Positions 52,098-60,375 of a stretch of 64,000 bases of DNA are shown here, in pieces. This DNA is from Jiangella sp. DSM 45060 (GTDB taxonomy: Bacteria > Actinomycetota > Actinomycetes > Jiangellales > Jiangellaceae): NCBI RefSeq assembly GCF_900105175.1, contig NZ_LT629771.1:7398622-7462621 (forward strand). The letters are read 5' to 3'. The stretch's first letter is position 1; the number at the start of each line of letters is the position of its first letter. Both the position numbers and the translations under genes were made by a program. The notes under the pieces are model-generated. The model had not been told where the DNA came from. It was given only the letters and a program-made list of their open reading frames with translations, and did not search any database.

Positions 52098-52541
52098 ATG
52101 CCGACTCGCATCGACCCACGCGGTCCCCGGTTCGCGGCCACGCTCACCACCGTCGTCCTCGCGGTCGTCCTGGTCACGGGCAGCGCCTGGCTGCTGGCCG
52201 TCCAGGGTCTGGTGTTCGCGGCCGGAGCGCTGTTCGGGCTGCCGCGGGCGCCGTACGGGCAGCTGTACGCGAAGCTCGTCCGGCCCCGGCTCGGTCCGCC
52301 CGGCGAGCTCGAGGACGCCGCGCCGCCGCGGTTCGCCCAGGCCGTCGGGCTGGTGTTCGCCGTCGCCGGCGTCATCGCCTTCGCGGCCGGGCTGACCACG
52401 GTCGCGTACGTCGCCGTCGCGGCCGCACTGGCGGCGGCGTTCCTCAACGCGGCCTTCGGCTTCTGCCTGGGCTGCGAGTTCTACCTCGCCTTCCGGCGTC
52501 TGTTCCCATCCCAACCCAACACCACGGAGGTCGCGTCATGA
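52098..52541 (+). CDS. DUF4395 family membrane protein
   Basis: Protein of 147 residues from ATG 52098. It has about four hydrophobic segments. The conserved family motif FGFCLGCEFY, with two cysteines, is near residue 125. DUF4395 genes are typically next to rhodaneses or thioredoxins, and the Cys pair suggests a sulfur or redox role. Its stop overlaps the sseA ATG by 4 bases. Confidence 0.9.
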   Translation: MPTRIDPRGPRFAATLTTVVLAVVLVTGSAWLLAVQGLVFAAGALFGLPRAPYGQLYAKLVRPRLGPPGELEDAAPPRFAQAVGLVFAVAGVIAFAAGLTTVAYVAVAAALAAAFLNAAFGFCLGCEFYLAFRRLFPSQPNTTEVAS

Positions 52542-53386
52542 GCCGCGAGTCCAGCCTCGTCTCGGCCGACTGGGTCGAGCAGAACCTCGACAACCCGAAG
52601 GTGGTGCTCGTCGAGGTCGACGAGGACACCGCCGCCTACGACAAGAACCACATCCGCGGCGCCGTGAAGGTCAACTGGTCCACCGACCTGCGCGACCCGC
52701 TGCGTCGTGACTTCGTGAACAAGGAGCAGTTCGAGGCGCTGCTCGGCGGTCTCGGCATCGGCAACGACGACACCGTCGTGCTGTACGGCGGCAACAACAA
52801 CTGGTTCGCCGCCTACGCGTACTGGTACTTCAAGGTCTACGGGCACGGCGACGTGCGGCTGCTCGACGGCGGCCGGAAGATCTGGGAGCTGGAGAGCCGC
52901 GAGCTGGTCGACACCGTCCCGTCGCGCGAGGCCACCAGCTACACCGCGCAGGACCCGGACAACTCGATCCGCGCCTTCCGCGACGAGGTCGTCGCCGCCA
53001 TCGGCGCGCAGAACCTGGTCGACGTCCGCTCGCCCGACGAGTACGCCGGCCGGCTGCTGGCCCCGGCCCACCTGCCGCAGGAGGTGTCGCAGGTCCCGGG
53101 CCACATCCCGACTGCGGCGAACGTTCCGTGGAGCAAGGCGGCCAACGACGACGGCACCTTCCGCTCCGACGACGAGCTGCGCGCCCTCTACGGCGACGCC
53201 GGCGTCGACTTCGGCAAGGACACCATCGCCTACTGCCGCATCGGCGAGCGCTCGTCGCACACGTGGTTCGTGCTGCGCGAGATCCTCGGCGTCGAGAACG
53301 TCAAGAACTACGACGGCTCGTGGACCGAGTACGGCTCGCTGGTCGGCGTCCCCGTGGCCCTCGGCGACGAGCCCGGGACGGCCTGA
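52538..53386 (+). CDS. sseA: Thiosulfate/3-mercaptopyruvate sulfurtransferase (two rhodanese domains)
   Basis: Protein of 282 residues. There is an inactive N-terminal rhodanese domain (VVLVEVDEDTAAYDKNHI; GNDDTVVLYGGNNNW, where the Cys position is Gly). The C-terminal domain (NLVDVRSPDEYAG; TIAYCRIGERSSHTW) carries the catalytic Cys in CRIGERS. It transfers sulfane sulfur to cyanide or thiols. It is translationally coupled to DUF4395 and is followed by DUF1416 one base after the stop. Confidence 0.95.
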   Translation: MSRESSLVSADWVEQNLDNPKVVLVEVDEDTAAYDKNHIRGAVKVNWSTDLRDPLRRDFVNKEQFEALLGGLGIGNDDTVVLYGGNNNWFAAYAYWYFKVYGHGDVRLLDGGRKIWELESRELVDTVPSREATSYTAQDPDNSIRAFRDEVVAAIGAQNLVDVRSPDEYAGRLLAPAHLPQEVSQVPGHIPTAANVPWSKAANDDGTFRSDDELRALYGDAGVDFGKDTIAYCRIGERSSHTWFVLREILGVENVKNYDGSWTEYGSLVGVPVALGDEPGTA

Positions 53387-53387
53387 C

Positions 53388-53684
53388 ATGTGCGGAGCCA
53401 CGACCGGCGGCGTGTCGCTGGAAGGAGTCGACGTGACCAAGGAGACCGTCATCCAGGGTGTCGTCCACCGTGACGACGCGCCCCTGTCCGGCGCGTACGT
53501 GCGGCTGCTCGACGCGACCGGCGAGTTCACCGCCGAGGTCCCGACCAGCGCGACCGGCCAGTTCCGGTTCTTCGCCGCGCCCGGCACCTGGACGCTGCGC
53601 ACGCTGGCCCCCGGCGCCGACACCGTCGACCGCTCGGTCGTCGCCGACATCGGCGTCACCGACGTCGACGTCCACGTCGGCTGA
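53388..53684 (+). CDS. DUF1416 family protein
   Basis: Protein of 98 residues. The N-terminus MCGATTGG is the family hallmark. The rest is a small beta-sandwich of transthyretin/CNA-B type (VIQGVVHRDDAPLSGAYVRLLD; GQFRFFAAPGTWTLRTLAPG). It almost always follows sseA in actinobacteria, and its N-terminal Cys may take sulfur from it. The biochemical role is unknown. The gene ends before a strong terminator. Confidence 0.93.
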   Translation: MCGATTGGVSLEGVDVTKETVIQGVVHRDDAPLSGAYVRLLDATGEFTAEVPTSATGQFRFFAAPGTWTLRTLAPGADTVDRSVVADIGVTDVDVHVG

Positions 53685-53697
53685 CGCACGGACGCAC

Positions 53698-53727
53698 GAA
53701 CGGGGCCGGTTCTCACCGGCCCCGTTC
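53698..53727. terminator. Bidirectional terminator between DUF1416 and the DsrE-family gene
   Basis: GAACGGGGCCGGT (53698-53710) and its exact complement (53715-53727) form a 13-bp stem with a TCTC loop. It lies 13 bases after the DUF1416 stop and 29 bases after the convergent DsrE-family stop. Confidence 0.8.
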
Positions 53728-53756
53728 CGCTGCCCCGGGGTTTCTGCCGTCCGGCC

Positions 53757-54119
53757 TCAGTAGACGAGGGCCTGGACGCCGTCGGCCATGATCTCTTCGA
53801 CGAAGGTCGGTGCGCCGGCGATGCGGACGCCGTCGAGGACGTCGTCGGGGCCGATGCCGCGGCGGGCGGCGCACTGGGTGCACAGCGTCACCGTGCCGCC
53901 GGCCAGCAGCGCGTCGAGCAGGTCGGGCAGCGGCGCGGCGTGCGGCAGGTCGAACTCGGCGGCCCGGCCGGGCAGCGCGAACCACGACGACTCACCGGTC
54001 AGCCACAGCGACACCGACGCGCCCGCCGCGAGCGCCGTCGTCGCGACGGTGAAGGCCTGCGAGCACCGCTCCGGCGCGTCGGACCCGGCGGTGACCTTGA
54101 CGACGAGGGTGCGCTCCAT
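53757..54119 (-). CDS. DsrE family sulfur-relay protein
   Basis: Protein of 120 residues from ATG 54119. The DsrE fold pattern is visible: TLVVKVTAGSDAPERCSQAF, ASVSLWLTGESSW, then LLAGGTVTLCTQCAARRGI with two cysteines, and VEEIMADGVQALVY. Such proteins bind or transfer persulfide sulfur. It is convergent with the sulfurtransferase cluster, which supports a sulfur role. Confidence 0.87.
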   Translation of the reverse strand: MERTLVVKVTAGSDAPERCSQAFTVATTALAAGASVSLWLTGESSWFALPGRAAEFDLPHAAPLPDLLDALLAGGTVTLCTQCAARRGIGPDDVLDGVRIAGAPTFVEEIMADGVQALVY

Positions 54120-54163
54120 GACCGCAAGCCTCACACACCGCCGCGCTGCCTCGTCGTAGGGGC

Positions 54164-54592
54164 ATGGACACCACCGAGATCACGACCCTGCTGGACGCCC
54201 GGTCCGCCGCCATCCACGCGAAGGACCTCGACCGGCTGATGTCGTTCTACGCCGACGACATCGTGTACTTCGACGTCGTCCCGCCGCTGTTCTACGCAGG
54301 CGCGGACGCCATGCGCGACCGGTTCGCCGACTGGTTCGCCCGCTGGTCCGGCCCGATCGGCCAGGAAACCGATGACGTGCACGTCGAGGCCGGCGGCGAC
54401 GTCGCGATCGTGCGGATGCTGATCCGGACCAGCGGCACGCTGGTGACCGGCCGCGAGGTCGGCTACTGGGTCCGCGCCACCGACGGGCTGCGGCGCGGCC
54501 CCGGCGGCTGGACGATCGCGCACGAGCACGTGTCGCTGCCGGTCGAGTTCCCGCAGGGGACCGCGGCGATGGACCTCGTGCCGGGCGGCTAG
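54164..54592 (+). CDS. SnoaL/NTF2-like (YybH-type) protein
   Basis: Protein of 142 residues from ATG 54164. It has an NTF2-like cone fold: an N-terminal helix (LLDARSAAIHAKDLDRLMSFY), ADDIVYFDVVPPLFYAG, and the C-terminal GGWTIAHEHVSLPV with the family His. Substrate and role are unknown. Members are often small enzymes or ligand binders. Confidence 0.85.
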   Translation: MDTTEITTLLDARSAAIHAKDLDRLMSFYADDIVYFDVVPPLFYAGADAMRDRFADWFARWSGPIGQETDDVHVEAGGDVAIVRMLIRTSGTLVTGREVGYWVRATDGLRRGPGGWTIAHEHVSLPVEFPQGTAAMDLVPGG

Positions 54593-54601
54593 ACTGCGGG
54601 C

Positions 54602-54703
54602 GTGCTCGAACTCGTCTTCACCAGCATCCTCGTCCTGGTCACCATCGCCGCCGGGATGATGGGCGTGCTCGTGGTCTACAAGCTGTTCAAGGGCCAGGCT
54701 TGA
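54602..54703 (+). CDS. 33-residue single-pass membrane protein
   Basis: GTG 54602 opens a 33-residue frame: LELVFTSILVLVTIAAGM, then MGVLVVYKLFKGQA. It is one transmembrane helix with a short basic tail. Its TGA overlaps the TTG start of the nitrobindin-like gene (TTGA), so the two are coupled. Similar tiny membrane proteins are found before this gene in other actinobacteria, from memory. Its function is unknown. Confidence 0.65.
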   Translation: MLELVFTSILVLVTIAAGMMGVLVVYKLFKGQA

Positions 54704-55218
54704 TCGAGATCCCCGAAGACCTCCACCCGGCCTGCCTGCCGATCGCCTGGCTGCTCGGCCGCTGGGAGGGCGCGGGACTCGGCGACTACCCGACCATCGA
54801 GGCGTTCCGGTTCGGCCAGGAGGTCGAGTTCGGCTACGTCCCGGACAAGCCGTTCCTGTCCTACCGCAGCCGCAGCTGGATCCTCGACGACGACGGCAAC
54901 CTCGTGCGGCCCGCGGCCCGCGAGACCGGCTACTGGCGGCCGCAGGAGAACGACGAGATCGAGGTGCTGCTCACGCACCCGACCGGGTTCGTCGAGATCT
55001 ACCTCGGGCAGACCGAGCCGGCCCGGGTCGAGCTGGCCACGCGCGGCGTCCTGAAGACCGAGACCGCCAAGGACTACCGCACCGGCCACCGGCTGTACGG
55101 GCTGGTCGAGGGCGCGCTGATGTACGTGTACGAGATGTCGGCCATGGGCCACGAGCTGCAGCCGCACCTGTCGGCCGAGCTCAAGCGGGTCACCGGGGCC
55201 ACCGAAGCCCGGGACTGA
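54700..55218 (+). CDS. FABP/nitrobindin family heme-binding protein (peroxynitrite isomerase-like)
   Basis: Protein of 172 residues from TTG 54700. The family signature GxWxGxG appears as LLGRWEGAGLG near residue 20. The rest is a ten-stranded barrel (FGYVPDKPFLSYRSRSWI; GYWRPQENDEIEVLL). The proximal heme His is expected near the C-terminus (SAMGHELQPHL). These ferric heme proteins isomerise peroxynitrite. The start is fixed by the TTGA overlap with the tiny membrane protein. Confidence 0.9.
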   Translation: MIEIPEDLHPACLPIAWLLGRWEGAGLGDYPTIEAFRFGQEVEFGYVPDKPFLSYRSRSWILDDDGNLVRPAARETGYWRPQENDEIEVLLTHPTGFVEIYLGQTEPARVELATRGVLKTETAKDYRTGHRLYGLVEGALMYVYEMSAMGHELQPHLSAELKRVTGATEARD

Positions 55219-55247
55219 TTCCGGCCCTCCCGGCGTTGGGAAGAGAT

Positions 55248-56228
55248 ATGGACGCCTACCGCAGCCCGCTGCTCGCCACCCCGGGGGCCGTCGCGGCCAC
55301 CGCGCCCGACGACGGCGTCGCCGCGCACTACGGCGACCCGTTCCGCGAGCAGCGCCGCCTCGTCGACGGCGAGGGCGCGGTCGACCTCTCCCACCGCGGC
55401 GTCCTGCGGGTCAGCGGCCCCGACCGCCTGACGTGGCTGCACCAGCTCCTCACCCAGCACGTCGAGCACCTCGAGCCGCACCGCGCCACGTCCGCGCTGG
55501 TCCTCGACGCGCACGGCCGGGTCGAACACGCGCTCTACGGCGTCGACGACGGCGAGGCGTTCTGGTTCCACACCGAGCCGACGTCGGCCGAGCCGCTGCG
55601 CGACTACCTGGAGAAGATGAAGTTCTGGTCCCAGGTCGAGGTCGCCGACGTGACCGACGAGTTCGCCGTCGTCTGGGAGCCCCGGCCCGAACCGGCCGAG
55701 CGGCACCTGAGCCGGGTCACCGAGCGCGGCCGCGACGTGTTCGTCCCGCGGGCCGAACTGGCGGCGTACGTGGGCGGAACCGAGCCGGCCGGCGTGTGGG
55801 CGTACGAGGCGCTGCGCATCGAGGCGCGCGAGCCGCGTCAAGGCCTCGACACCGACGACCGCACCATCCCGCACGAGGTCGGCTGGATCGGCACCGCCGT
55901 CCACCTCGACAAGGGCTGCTACCGCGGCCAGGAGACCGTCGCCCGGGTGCACACGCTGGGCCGGCCGCCGCGCCGCCTCGTCCTGCTGCACCTCGACGGC
56001 TCCGTCGACACCCTGCCCGAGCACGGCGCCCCCGTCGAGCTCGACGGCCGCGCCGTCGGCACCGTCGGCTCGGCCGCCCGCCACCACGAGCTGGGCCCCG
56101 TCGCGCTCGCCGTCGTCAAGCGGAACACTCCCGTCGACGCCGAGCTGCTGGCCGGTGGCGTGGCCGCCGCCCAGGAGGTCGTCGTCGACCCCGAGGCCGG
56201 CCTGCACGTGCGGCCTCAGCTGCGCTGA
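55248..56228 (+). CDS. ygfZ: Folate-binding protein YgfZ (GcvT-like Fe-S cluster factor)
   Basis: Protein of 326 residues from ATG 55248. The signature LDKGCYRGQETVAR is intact and includes the conserved Cys. The N-terminal half has the GcvT-like RVSGPDRLTWLHQLLTQHVE. YgfZ-type proteins help repair or assemble 4Fe-4S enzymes using folate. The end overlaps the convergent epimerase gene by 13 bases. Confidence 0.92.
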   Translation: MDAYRSPLLATPGAVAATAPDDGVAAHYGDPFREQRRLVDGEGAVDLSHRGVLRVSGPDRLTWLHQLLTQHVEHLEPHRATSALVLDAHGRVEHALYGVDDGEAFWFHTEPTSAEPLRDYLEKMKFWSQVEVADVTDEFAVVWEPRPEPAERHLSRVTERGRDVFVPRAELAAYVGGTEPAGVWAYEALRIEAREPRQGLDTDDRTIPHEVGWIGTAVHLDKGCYRGQETVARVHTLGRPPRRLVLLHLDGSVDTLPEHGAPVELDGRAVGTVGSAARHHELGPVALAVVKRNTPVDAELLAGGVAAAQEVVVDPEAGLHVRPQLR

Positions 56229-57061
56229 CGCCACCCGTACCGCGGCTCGTAGCCGAGCACCCGGCGGGCCTTCTCGATCGACAGCAGCGTGTCGTGCTCG
56301 CCGACGTCGCGCCGCTGCACACCCGGGAAGACCTCGTCCAGCAACTCGCCGTTGGGACGCTCCATGACGGTGTCGGCGTTGGCGATGACGAACACGTCGG
56401 CGCCGGTCAGCGGCGCCTCGAGGGCCAGCCGGACGGCTTGCGCGGCGTCGCGGGCGTCGATGTAGCCCCACAGGTTCCACTTGCGCAGCAGCGCGTCGTC
56501 CTGGAACGACGCGAACCGCGCGTAGTCATCGGGGTCCATGACGTTCGACAGCCGCAGCCCGATGATCTTGCGCTCCGGGTCCCATCGGCAGAACTGCTCG
56601 GCCATCGTCTCGCCGACCAGCTTGGACAGCGAGTACGCGGTCTCCGGCCGGCCCGGGTACTCCTCGTCGACGGGGACGTACGGCGGCGGCGTGTCGAACG
56701 GCAGCCCGAGCACGGTCTCGCTGGACGCCCACACGACGTTCTTGATGTCCAGCCGACGGGCCGCCTCGAACACGTTGTAGGTGCTCAGGGTGTTGACGGA
56801 GAACGTGACGGGGTTCGGCGCCAGCCCCGGCGCCCGGATGGCCGCCAGGTGCACGATGCCGGTGACCCCGCTGACGCGGTCGTCGATGCCGGCGAACGCC
56901 GCCACCGTCTGCCCGTAGTCGGTGAGGTCGACGCGGCTGTGCCGGACGGACGGGTCGGCCGGCGGCGCGAGGTCCACCGAGACGACGTCGTAGCCGTGCG
57001 CCGTCAGGTCCGCGACGCAGGCCCGGCCGGCCTGGCCGCTGCCACCGGTCACGATGATCAT
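56216..57061 (-). CDS. NAD-dependent epimerase/dehydratase
   Basis: Protein of 281 residues from ATG 57061. VTGGSGQAGRACV is the Rossmann motif. VVWASSETVLG and the catalytic TAYSLSKLVGE (Y-x3-K) follow. It resembles uronate-dehydrogenase-like extended SDRs, but the substrate is not certain. It is 10 bases downstream of dtd on the same strand and likely cotranscribed. Confidence 0.87.
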   Translation of the reverse strand: MIIVTGGSGQAGRACVADLTAHGYDVVSVDLAPPADPSVRHSRVDLTDYGQTVAAFAGIDDRVSGVTGIVHLAAIRAPGLAPNPVTFSVNTLSTYNVFEAARRLDIKNVVWASSETVLGLPFDTPPPYVPVDEEYPGRPETAYSLSKLVGETMAEQFCRWDPERKIIGLRLSNVMDPDDYARFASFQDDALLRKWNLWGYIDARDAAQAVRLALEAPLTGADVFVIANADTVMERPNGELLDEVFPGVQRRDVGEHDTLLSIEKARRVLGYEPRYGWRQRS

Positions 57062-57071
57062 GGGCTGCCCT

Positions 57072-57503
57072 TCAGGTCTCGAGGAGGAGTGTCACCGGGC
57101 CGTCGTTGACCAGGCTGACCCGCATGTCCGCGCCGAACACGCCGGTCTCGACGGCCGCGCCGAGCCCGCGCAGCGCGGTGACGAACTCGGCGACGAGCGG
57201 CTCGGACACCGGCCCCGGCGCCGCCGCGCCCCACGACGGGCGGCGGCCCTTCGCGGTGTCGGCGTAGAGCGTGAACTGGCTGACGACGAGGACCGGCGCG
57301 CCGACGTCGGACGCGGACCGCTCGTCGGCGAGGATGCGCAGGCCCCAGACCTTGCGGGCCAGCTTGGCGGCGTCGTCGGCGCTGTCGTCGTGGGTCACCC
57401 CGACCAGCACCAGCAGCCCCTGCCCGTCCGGTTCGATCGCGCCGACGATCTCGCCGTCCACCGAGACCGACGCCGACGTCACCCGCTGCACGACCGCTCG
57501 CAT
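57072..57503 (-). CDS. dtd: D-aminoacyl-tRNA deacylase
   Basis: Protein of 143 residues from ATG 57503. Family motifs are intact: [29 protein letters not shown] (catalytic SQFT) and the C-terminal [11 protein letters not shown] (cross-subunit GPVT). It hydrolyses D-amino acids from mischarged tRNAs. It is followed by the epimerase gene. Confidence 0.96.
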   Translation of the reverse strand: MRAVVQRVTSASVSVDGEIVGAIEPDGQGLLVLVGVTHDDSADDAAKLARKVWGLRILADERSASDVGAPVLVVSQFTLYADTAKGRRPSWGAAAPGPVSEPLVAEFVTALRGLGAAVETGVFGADMRVSLVNDGPVTLLLET

Positions 57504-57577
57504 GCAGCGCATCGTCGCACGAACGCGGCGGCCGTTTGCCGCCAGCACCGCCCACCGGCCGCACGCAGGATCGAGGC

Positions 57578-58327
57578 ATGAACACGAAACCTCCTCTGGA
57601 CGGCCGTGCGGCCATGGTGATCGGCGGCAGCCGCGGCATCGGCGCGGCGGTGGTCCGCCGGCTGGCCCGCGACGGCGCCGACGTCGGCTTCACGTACGTC
57701 ACCGCGGCCGCGGCCGCCGACGAGCTGGTCGCCGAGGTCGAGCGGACCGGACGGCGCGCGCTCGCGCTGCCCGTCGACAGCGCCGACGCCGCCGCGCTGT
57801 CCGCCGCCGTCGACATCGTCGCGGACCGGTTCGGCCGGCTGGACGTCCTGGTCAACAACGCCGCCCTCTACCCCGTCGGCCCGATCGACGAGCTCACCGT
57901 CGAGGAGTTCGACCGCACCGTCGCCGTCAACGTCCGTGCCCCGTTCGTCGCGGCGACGGCGGCCGCGCGGCACATGACCGGCGGCGGCAGCATCGTCACC
58001 ATCGGAAGCCTGGTCGCCGAGCGGACGGTCTTCCCCGGCTACGGGCTGTACTCGATGAGCAAGACCGCGCTGGTCGGGCTGACGAAGGGGCTCGCGCGCG
58101 ACCTCGGCGGACGGGGCATCCGGGCGACGCTGGTACATCCCGGGCCGACGGACACCGACCTCAACCCGGCCGACGGGCCGTACTCCGACACCATCCGGTC
58201 GCACACCGCGCTCGGCCGGTACGCCGGCACGGACGAGATCGCCGCCACCGTCGCGCACCTCGCCGGCGACGACGGCCGCTACATCACCGGGACGTCGGTG
58301 CTGGTGGACGGCGGTTTCACCATCTGA
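57578..58327 (+). CDS. Short-chain dehydrogenase/reductase
   Basis: Protein of 249 residues from ATG 57578. The cofactor motif [13 protein letters not shown] is near residue 15, [11 protein letters not shown] follows, and catalytic Ser/Tyr/Lys lie in [10 protein letters not shown] and [23 protein letters not shown] is the usual C-terminus. It is an NADP-dependent FabG-like oxidoreductase of unknown substrate. Confidence 0.93.
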   Translation: MNTKPPLDGRAAMVIGGSRGIGAAVVRRLARDGADVGFTYVTAAAAADELVAEVERTGRRALALPVDSADAAALSAAVDIVADRFGRLDVLVNNAALYPVGPIDELTVEEFDRTVAVNVRAPFVAATAAARHMTGGGSIVTIGSLVAERTVFPGYGLYSMSKTALVGLTKGLARDLGGRGIRATLVHPGPTDTDLNPADGPYSDTIRSHTALGRYAGTDEIAATVAHLAGDDGRYITGTSVLVDGGFTI

Positions 58328-58382
58328 GCGCGCTCGTGACAGGATCGTCGCACCTGTTTGCGCCGACGATCCGAGGAGCGAC

Positions 58383-59354
58383 ATGCACGCGGGCGACGCC
58401 GTCCTGGTGGCTGAGGTGGTCCGGTCGGGGCTGGTCGAGTCACGGCACCATGGCTCGGTGGCCGCGCTGGCCGCAGACGGATCGGTGGCGTTCACCGCCG
58501 GCCGCGCCGACGAGCCGATGTACCCGCGGTCGTCGAACAAGCCGGCGCAGGCCGCGGCGATGCTGCGGCTGGGGCTGCCGCTGGACGACGCGCCGGAGCT
58601 GCTGGCGCTCGCGGCGGCCAGCCACTCCGGCGAGCCGATCCACCTCGACGGCGTGCGGCGCATCCTCGCGCTCGGCGACCTGGACGAGTCGGCGCTGCGC
58701 AACACGCCGGGCTTCCCGATCGACCACGACACGATGGTCGACTACGTCCGCAAGGGCGGTGAGCCGTCGTCACTGGCGGCCGACTGCTCCGGCAAGCATG
58801 CCGCGATGCTGCTGACCTGCGTCGTCAACTCCTGGCCGGTCGAGGACTATCTGGACCCGGCGCATCCGCTGCAGGCGGCGATCCACGACACCGTCGGCTC
58901 GCTGGCGGGTGCGCCGGTCGCGCACACCGGCGTCGACGGCTGCGGCGCGCCGCTGTTCGCGTTGCCGCTGACCGGGCTGGCGCGGCTGTTCCGGTCGCTC
59001 GCGCTGGCGCCGCCCGGGACGCCGGAGCGGCGGGTGGTCGACGCCATCCAGGCGCACCCTGAGCACACCAGCGGCACGACGCGCGACGAGGCACGGCTGA
59101 TCCGCGGCGTGCCCGGTCTGTTCGCCAAGGCCGGCGCCGAAGCCGTCCTCGCCGCCGCCCTCGACGACGGCCGCGCGGTCGCTGTCAAGATCGACGACGG
59201 GGGAGCGCGGGCGCGCATGCCGGTCCTGGTCGCAGCACTTCGCCGGCTGGGGGTCGAGGCGCCGGTGCTCGACGCCCTCTCCGACACCCCCGTCCTGGGC
59301 GGCGGTCACCCCGTCGGCACCCTCCGCCCCGCCGTGGACTGGCCGGAGCGGTGA
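58383..59354 (+). CDS. Asparaginase, thermolabile/rhizobial type (PF06089)
   Basis: Protein of 323 residues from ATG 58383. Family motifs are clear: YPRSSNKPAQAAAML near residue 50, LAAASHSGEPIH, ADCSGKHAAMLLTC (catalytic Ser/Lys/Cys region), and FAKAGAEAVLAAAL. It hydrolyses L-asparagine to aspartate. The TetR gene that follows overlaps it by 4 bases. Confidence 0.93.
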   Translation: MHAGDAVLVAEVVRSGLVESRHHGSVAALAADGSVAFTAGRADEPMYPRSSNKPAQAAAMLRLGLPLDDAPELLALAAASHSGEPIHLDGVRRILALGDLDESALRNTPGFPIDHDTMVDYVRKGGEPSSLAADCSGKHAAMLLTCVVNSWPVEDYLDPAHPLQAAIHDTVGSLAGAPVAHTGVDGCGAPLFALPLTGLARLFRSLALAPPGTPERRVVDAIQAHPEHTSGTTRDEARLIRGVPGLFAKAGAEAVLAAALDDGRAVAVKIDDGGARARMPVLVAALRRLGVEAPVLDALSDTPVLGGGHPVGTLRPAVDWPER

Positions 59355-59929
59355 GCGACCTCCGCGCCCGCCGGCGCCGCACGACCCGCGGTGAGATCGT
59401 CGAGGCGGGGCTGCGGCTGTTCGACGAGCGCGGCTACGACGCGGTGACGATGGAGCAGATCGCGGCCGCCGCCGGGGTGTCGCGGCGGACGCTGTATCGG
59501 CACTTCCCGACGAAGGACCGGATCCTGCTCGACCTCCCGGTCGAGTGGATGGCGATGTGGGACGAGGTGGTCGCGGGCGTCCCGGCCGACCTCCCGCCGC
59601 GCGAGGTGGTCGAGCAGGCCGCGCGTGCCATCGGGGCGCGGCTGGACGACGAGGGCGCGCGCATCCGCACCGCCTGGCGCATCAGCGACGCCGTCCCCGC
59701 CCTGCAGGCGGCGTTCCTCGCGAACCCGGCCTGGACGGCGCGCGTCGTGACGGTGCTGGAGGACCCGGCCCGCGGGGCGCCGCTCGACCACGCGACCGCC
59801 GTGGTGATCGCGGGCGCCTATCTGGGTGCGCTGGACGCGGCGATGCTGCGGTGGGCGGCCGAGGGCGGCGGCACCGTCGCCGAGGCCGTCGAGCTGATCC
59901 TCGACCGGCTGGCCGCGATCTGGCCGTAG
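59351..59929 (+). CDS. TetR family transcriptional regulator
   Basis: Protein of 192 residues from GTG 59351, overlapping the asparaginase stop as GTGA. The N-terminal helix-turn-helix reads GYDAVTMEQIAAAAGVSRRT then LYRHFPTKDRILLD. The C-terminal ligand domain is of unknown specificity. A 15-bp palindrome 2 bases after its stop, before the DUF6463-like gene, is its likely operator. Confidence 0.93.
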   Translation: MSDLRARRRRTTRGEIVEAGLRLFDERGYDAVTMEQIAAAAGVSRRTLYRHFPTKDRILLDLPVEWMAMWDEVVAGVPADLPPREVVEQAARAIGARLDDEGARIRTAWRISDAVPALQAAFLANPAWTARVVTVLEDPARGAPLDHATAVVIAGAYLGALDAAMLRWAAEGGGTVAEAVELILDRLAAIWP

Positions 59930-59930
59930 G

Positions 59931-59945
59931 TGGCACATTGTGCCA
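59931..59945. promoter_or_regulatory. 15-bp palindrome, probable TetR operator
   Basis: TGGCACA-T-TGTGCCA is perfectly symmetric. It lies between the tetR stop and the start of the next gene (59956), where it would cover that gene's promoter or leader. TetR proteins commonly control the gene next to them. Confidence 0.6.
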
Positions 59946-59955
59946 TCATGGCATC

Positions 59956-60375
59956 ATGACGCACACCGCGCGCCGTCCACTCGTCGGCTGGTCCCTGCTG
60001 ATCATCGCCGGCCTGCACGTCCTGAGCGCCCCGATGATCTACCCCGACTCACTGCGCTCGACGTGGGAGGCCGGCGTCGTGCTGGCGGTCGAGGCCGACC
60101 CCGCCCTGATCGCCGAGCGCGGCGTCGGTTTCTGGTACGTCACGGCCGGTCTCGGCGTCGGCCTGCTCGGCGGCGTCGTGCGGTCCATGGAGCGACGGGG
60201 CGACGCGCCGCCGCGCGGGCTGGGCTGGGGGCTGCTGGCGGTGACCGTGTGGGGCGTCGCGCTCATGCCGGCCTCGGGGTTCTGGGCGCTCCTCGTCCCG
60301 GCCGTCCTGACGTTGCGGCAGCCGCGGCCGGTCACGGCCGGGCACGTCGCCGCAGGAGCGCGCGGACGGCCATGA
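59956..60375 (+). CDS. Small four-helix membrane protein (DUF6463-like)
   Basis: Protein of 139 residues from ATG 59956. It has four transmembrane helices (about 10-27, 60-75, 88-104, 107-120) with a loop WEAGVVLAVEADP. The pattern resembles DUF6463 proteins often found beside TetR genes. The 3' end overlaps the convergent permease gene by 44 bases. Function unknown. Confidence 0.8.
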   Translation: MTHTARRPLVGWSLLIIAGLHVLSAPMIYPDSLRSTWEAGVVLAVEADPALIAERGVGFWYVTAGLGVGLLGGVVRSMERRGDAPPRGLGWGLLAVTVWGVALMPASGFWALLVPAVLTLRQPRPVTAGHVAAGARGRP

